Below are positions 34,780 through 35,872 of a stretch of DNA of 35,872 nucleotides, piece after piece. A model generated the notes under the pieces. That model saw only the letters and a program-made list of their open reading frames with translations. It was not told the origin of the DNA and did no database searches. This DNA is from Gammaproteobacteria bacterium (GTDB lineage: Bacteria; Pseudomonadota; Gammaproteobacteria; Chromatiales; Chromatiaceae), in contig SACH01000029.1 of assembly GCA_009928645.1 (NCBI GenBank), positions 1 to 35,872 on the forward strand. The letters are read 5' to 3'. How positions within the stretch are numbered: position 1 is the stretch's first letter; every line of letters begins with the position of its first letter. The position numbers were made by a program, and so were the translations under genes.

Positions 34780-35871
34780 ATGTCAGACGTCACCAAAGAA
34801 GCCATCGAAGCCGCCCTCAAGACCTATGTCGAGCCCAGTTTGGGGCGTGACCTGGTCGGGGCCGCCTGCGTCAAGGGCATCGAGATCGCGGGCGGCCAGG
34901 TCAAGGTCAAGGTGGTCCTCGGCTTCCCGGCCAACGGGGTCCTCGATCAGATCCGCGCCGCGCTCCAGGAGAAAATCGCCGCCGTGCCCGGGGTGACGGA
35001 CGCTCAGGTGGATGTCTCCTGGAAGGTGGTCGCCCACTCGGTGCAAAAATCCCTGAAGCCCATCGATAACGTCAAGAACATCATCGCCGTGGCCTCGGGC
35101 AAGGGCGGCGTCGGCAAGTCCACCACTGCCGTCAACCTGGCTCTGGCCCTGTCGGCTGAGGGCGCCCGGGTCGGCATCCTCGACGCTGATATCTATGGAC
35201 CCTCCCAGCCGCGCATGCTAGGCATCTCCGGCCGGCCCGAATCCAAGGATGGCAACAGCCTGGAGCCCATGAACTCCTACCACCTCCAGGCCATGTCCAT
35301 TGGCTTTCTCATCGATGAAGAGACGCCCATGATCTGGCGTGGGCCTATGGTCACCCAGGCCCTGGAGCAACTCCTTAACGACACCAACTGGGCGGATCTG
35401 GACTACCTGGTCATCGACCTGCCCCCGGGCACCGGCGACACCCAACTGACCCTGGCGCAGAAGGTGCCCGTGTCTGGGGCCGTCATCGTCACGACCCCCC
35501 AGGACATCGCACTGCTGGATGCCCGCAAGGGGCTGAAGATGTTCCAGAAGGTGGAGGTCCCCGTCCTGGGTATCGTCGAGAACATGAGCATCCATATCTG
35601 CTCCAAGTGTGGCCACGAGGAGCACATCTTCGGCTCCGGCGGTGGTCAGTCCATGGCCGAGCAATACGGGGTCGACCTGCTGGGCTCCCTGCCTCTCGAC
35701 ATCCACATCCGCGTGGAGACCGACAGCGGCAAGCCCACGGTAGTCGCGCAGCCGGACTCCCGCGTCACACAGATCTATCGGGAGATTGCCCGCAAGACGG
35801 CGGCCAAGCTGTCGCTCCAGGCCAAGGACTACGCCGCCAAGTTCCCGCGCATCGTCATCCAGAACAACTGA
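34780..35871 (+). CDS. mrp: iron-sulfur cluster carrier protein Mrp/ApbC
   Basis: Cytoplasmic P-loop ATPase that binds and delivers [4Fe-4S] clusters. The 363-residue product has an N-terminal MIP18/DUF59 domain (about 5-85), the deviant Walker [12 protein letters not shown] (105-115), DADIYGPSQPRMLG, LDYLVIDLPPGTGD and the cluster-binding C274-S-K-C277 within NMSIHICSKCGHEEHIFGSGGG. Length is normal (E. coli Mrp 369). GGAGAG precedes the ATG by 4 nt. The stop TGA ends one base before the window edge, so the gene is complete. Confidence 0.96.
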   Translation: MSDVTKEAIEAALKTYVEPSLGRDLVGAACVKGIEIAGGQVKVKVVLGFPANGVLDQIRAALQEKIAAVPGVTDAQVDVSWKVVAHSVQKSLKPIDNVKNIIAVASGKGGVGKSTTAVNLALALSAEGARVGILDADIYGPSQPRMLGISGRPESKDGNSLEPMNSYHLQAMSIGFLIDEETPMIWRGPMVTQALEQLLNDTNWADLDYLVIDLPPGTGDTQLTLAQKVPVSGAVIVTTPQDIALLDARKGLKMFQKVEVPVLGIVENMSIHICSKCGHEEHIFGSGGGQSMAEQYGVDLLGSLPLDIHIRVETDSGKPTVVAQPDSRVTQIYREIARKTAAKLSLQAKDYAAKFPRIVIQNN

Positions 35872-35872
35872 T

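Overview
The window is a stretch of high-GC chromosome from a Gram-negative bacterium. HldE, GmhA, AceK, MetG, SohB, PhoR and MalQ all read as gammaproteobacterial. A CbbY-type phosphatase, glycogen synthesis (GlgC), the glyoxylate shunt and a Gram-negative porin together suggest a Chromatiales-like (purple sulfur bacterium or relative) chromosome; this placement is inference. I see no phage, plasmid backbone, insertion sequence, rRNA, tRNA or CRISPR array.

Layout. 1-495: a decayed left end, with a 38-codon remnant of a GT4 glycosyltransferase and perhaps the first codons of another minus-strand gene. 496-3469 (+): magnesium channel MgtE, two similar tiny single-helix membrane proteins, and an AhpD-fold protein preceded by a dyad. 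3637-4950 (-): a phosphate-sensor kinase PhoR without its usual PhoB neighbour. 5411-6181 (+): CbbY-like phosphatase. 6191-9672 (-): a tight glgC-gmhA-hldE operon joining glycogen precursor synthesis and LPS heptose synthesis. 10049-16776 (+): gpmI, thyA, sohB, a membrane diguanylate cyclase and an orphan ParA-type ATPase. 16976-19241 (-): PutP and RraA. 19614-24856: the complete glyoxylate-shunt module, aceB-aceA on minus and aceK divergent on plus. 25054-26433 (+): a GPP34 domain fused to a CYTH-like domain. 26626-29059 (-): a split two-gene chromate transporter and a porin. 29478-32053 (+): ubiX, a small coiled-coil protein and malQ. 32242-34293 (-) and 34780-35871 (+): divergent metG and mrp/apbC, an arrangement also known in enterics.

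How the genes fit together. Much of the window is central carbon handling: GlgC and MalQ build and break glycogen, GpmI is glycolytic, and AceA/AceB bypass the decarboxylating TCA steps while AceK controls isocitrate dehydrogenase and so flux into the shunt. Others are envelope functions (HldE, GmhA, porin, transporters) or housekeeping (ThyA, MetG, Mrp, UbiX).

Most unusual items: the GPP34-CYTH-like fusion (25054-26433); the perfect 24-bp inverted repeat with a nested hairpin between malQ and metG (32076-32175); an AceK frame with two credible starts 51 codons apart; C-terminal tails on GmhA and UbiX; the twin small membrane proteins; and several short tandem repeats in intergenic leaders. 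I found no multi-gene defence or mobile system. The best candidate for undescribed biology is the GPP34-CYTH-like fusion protein.
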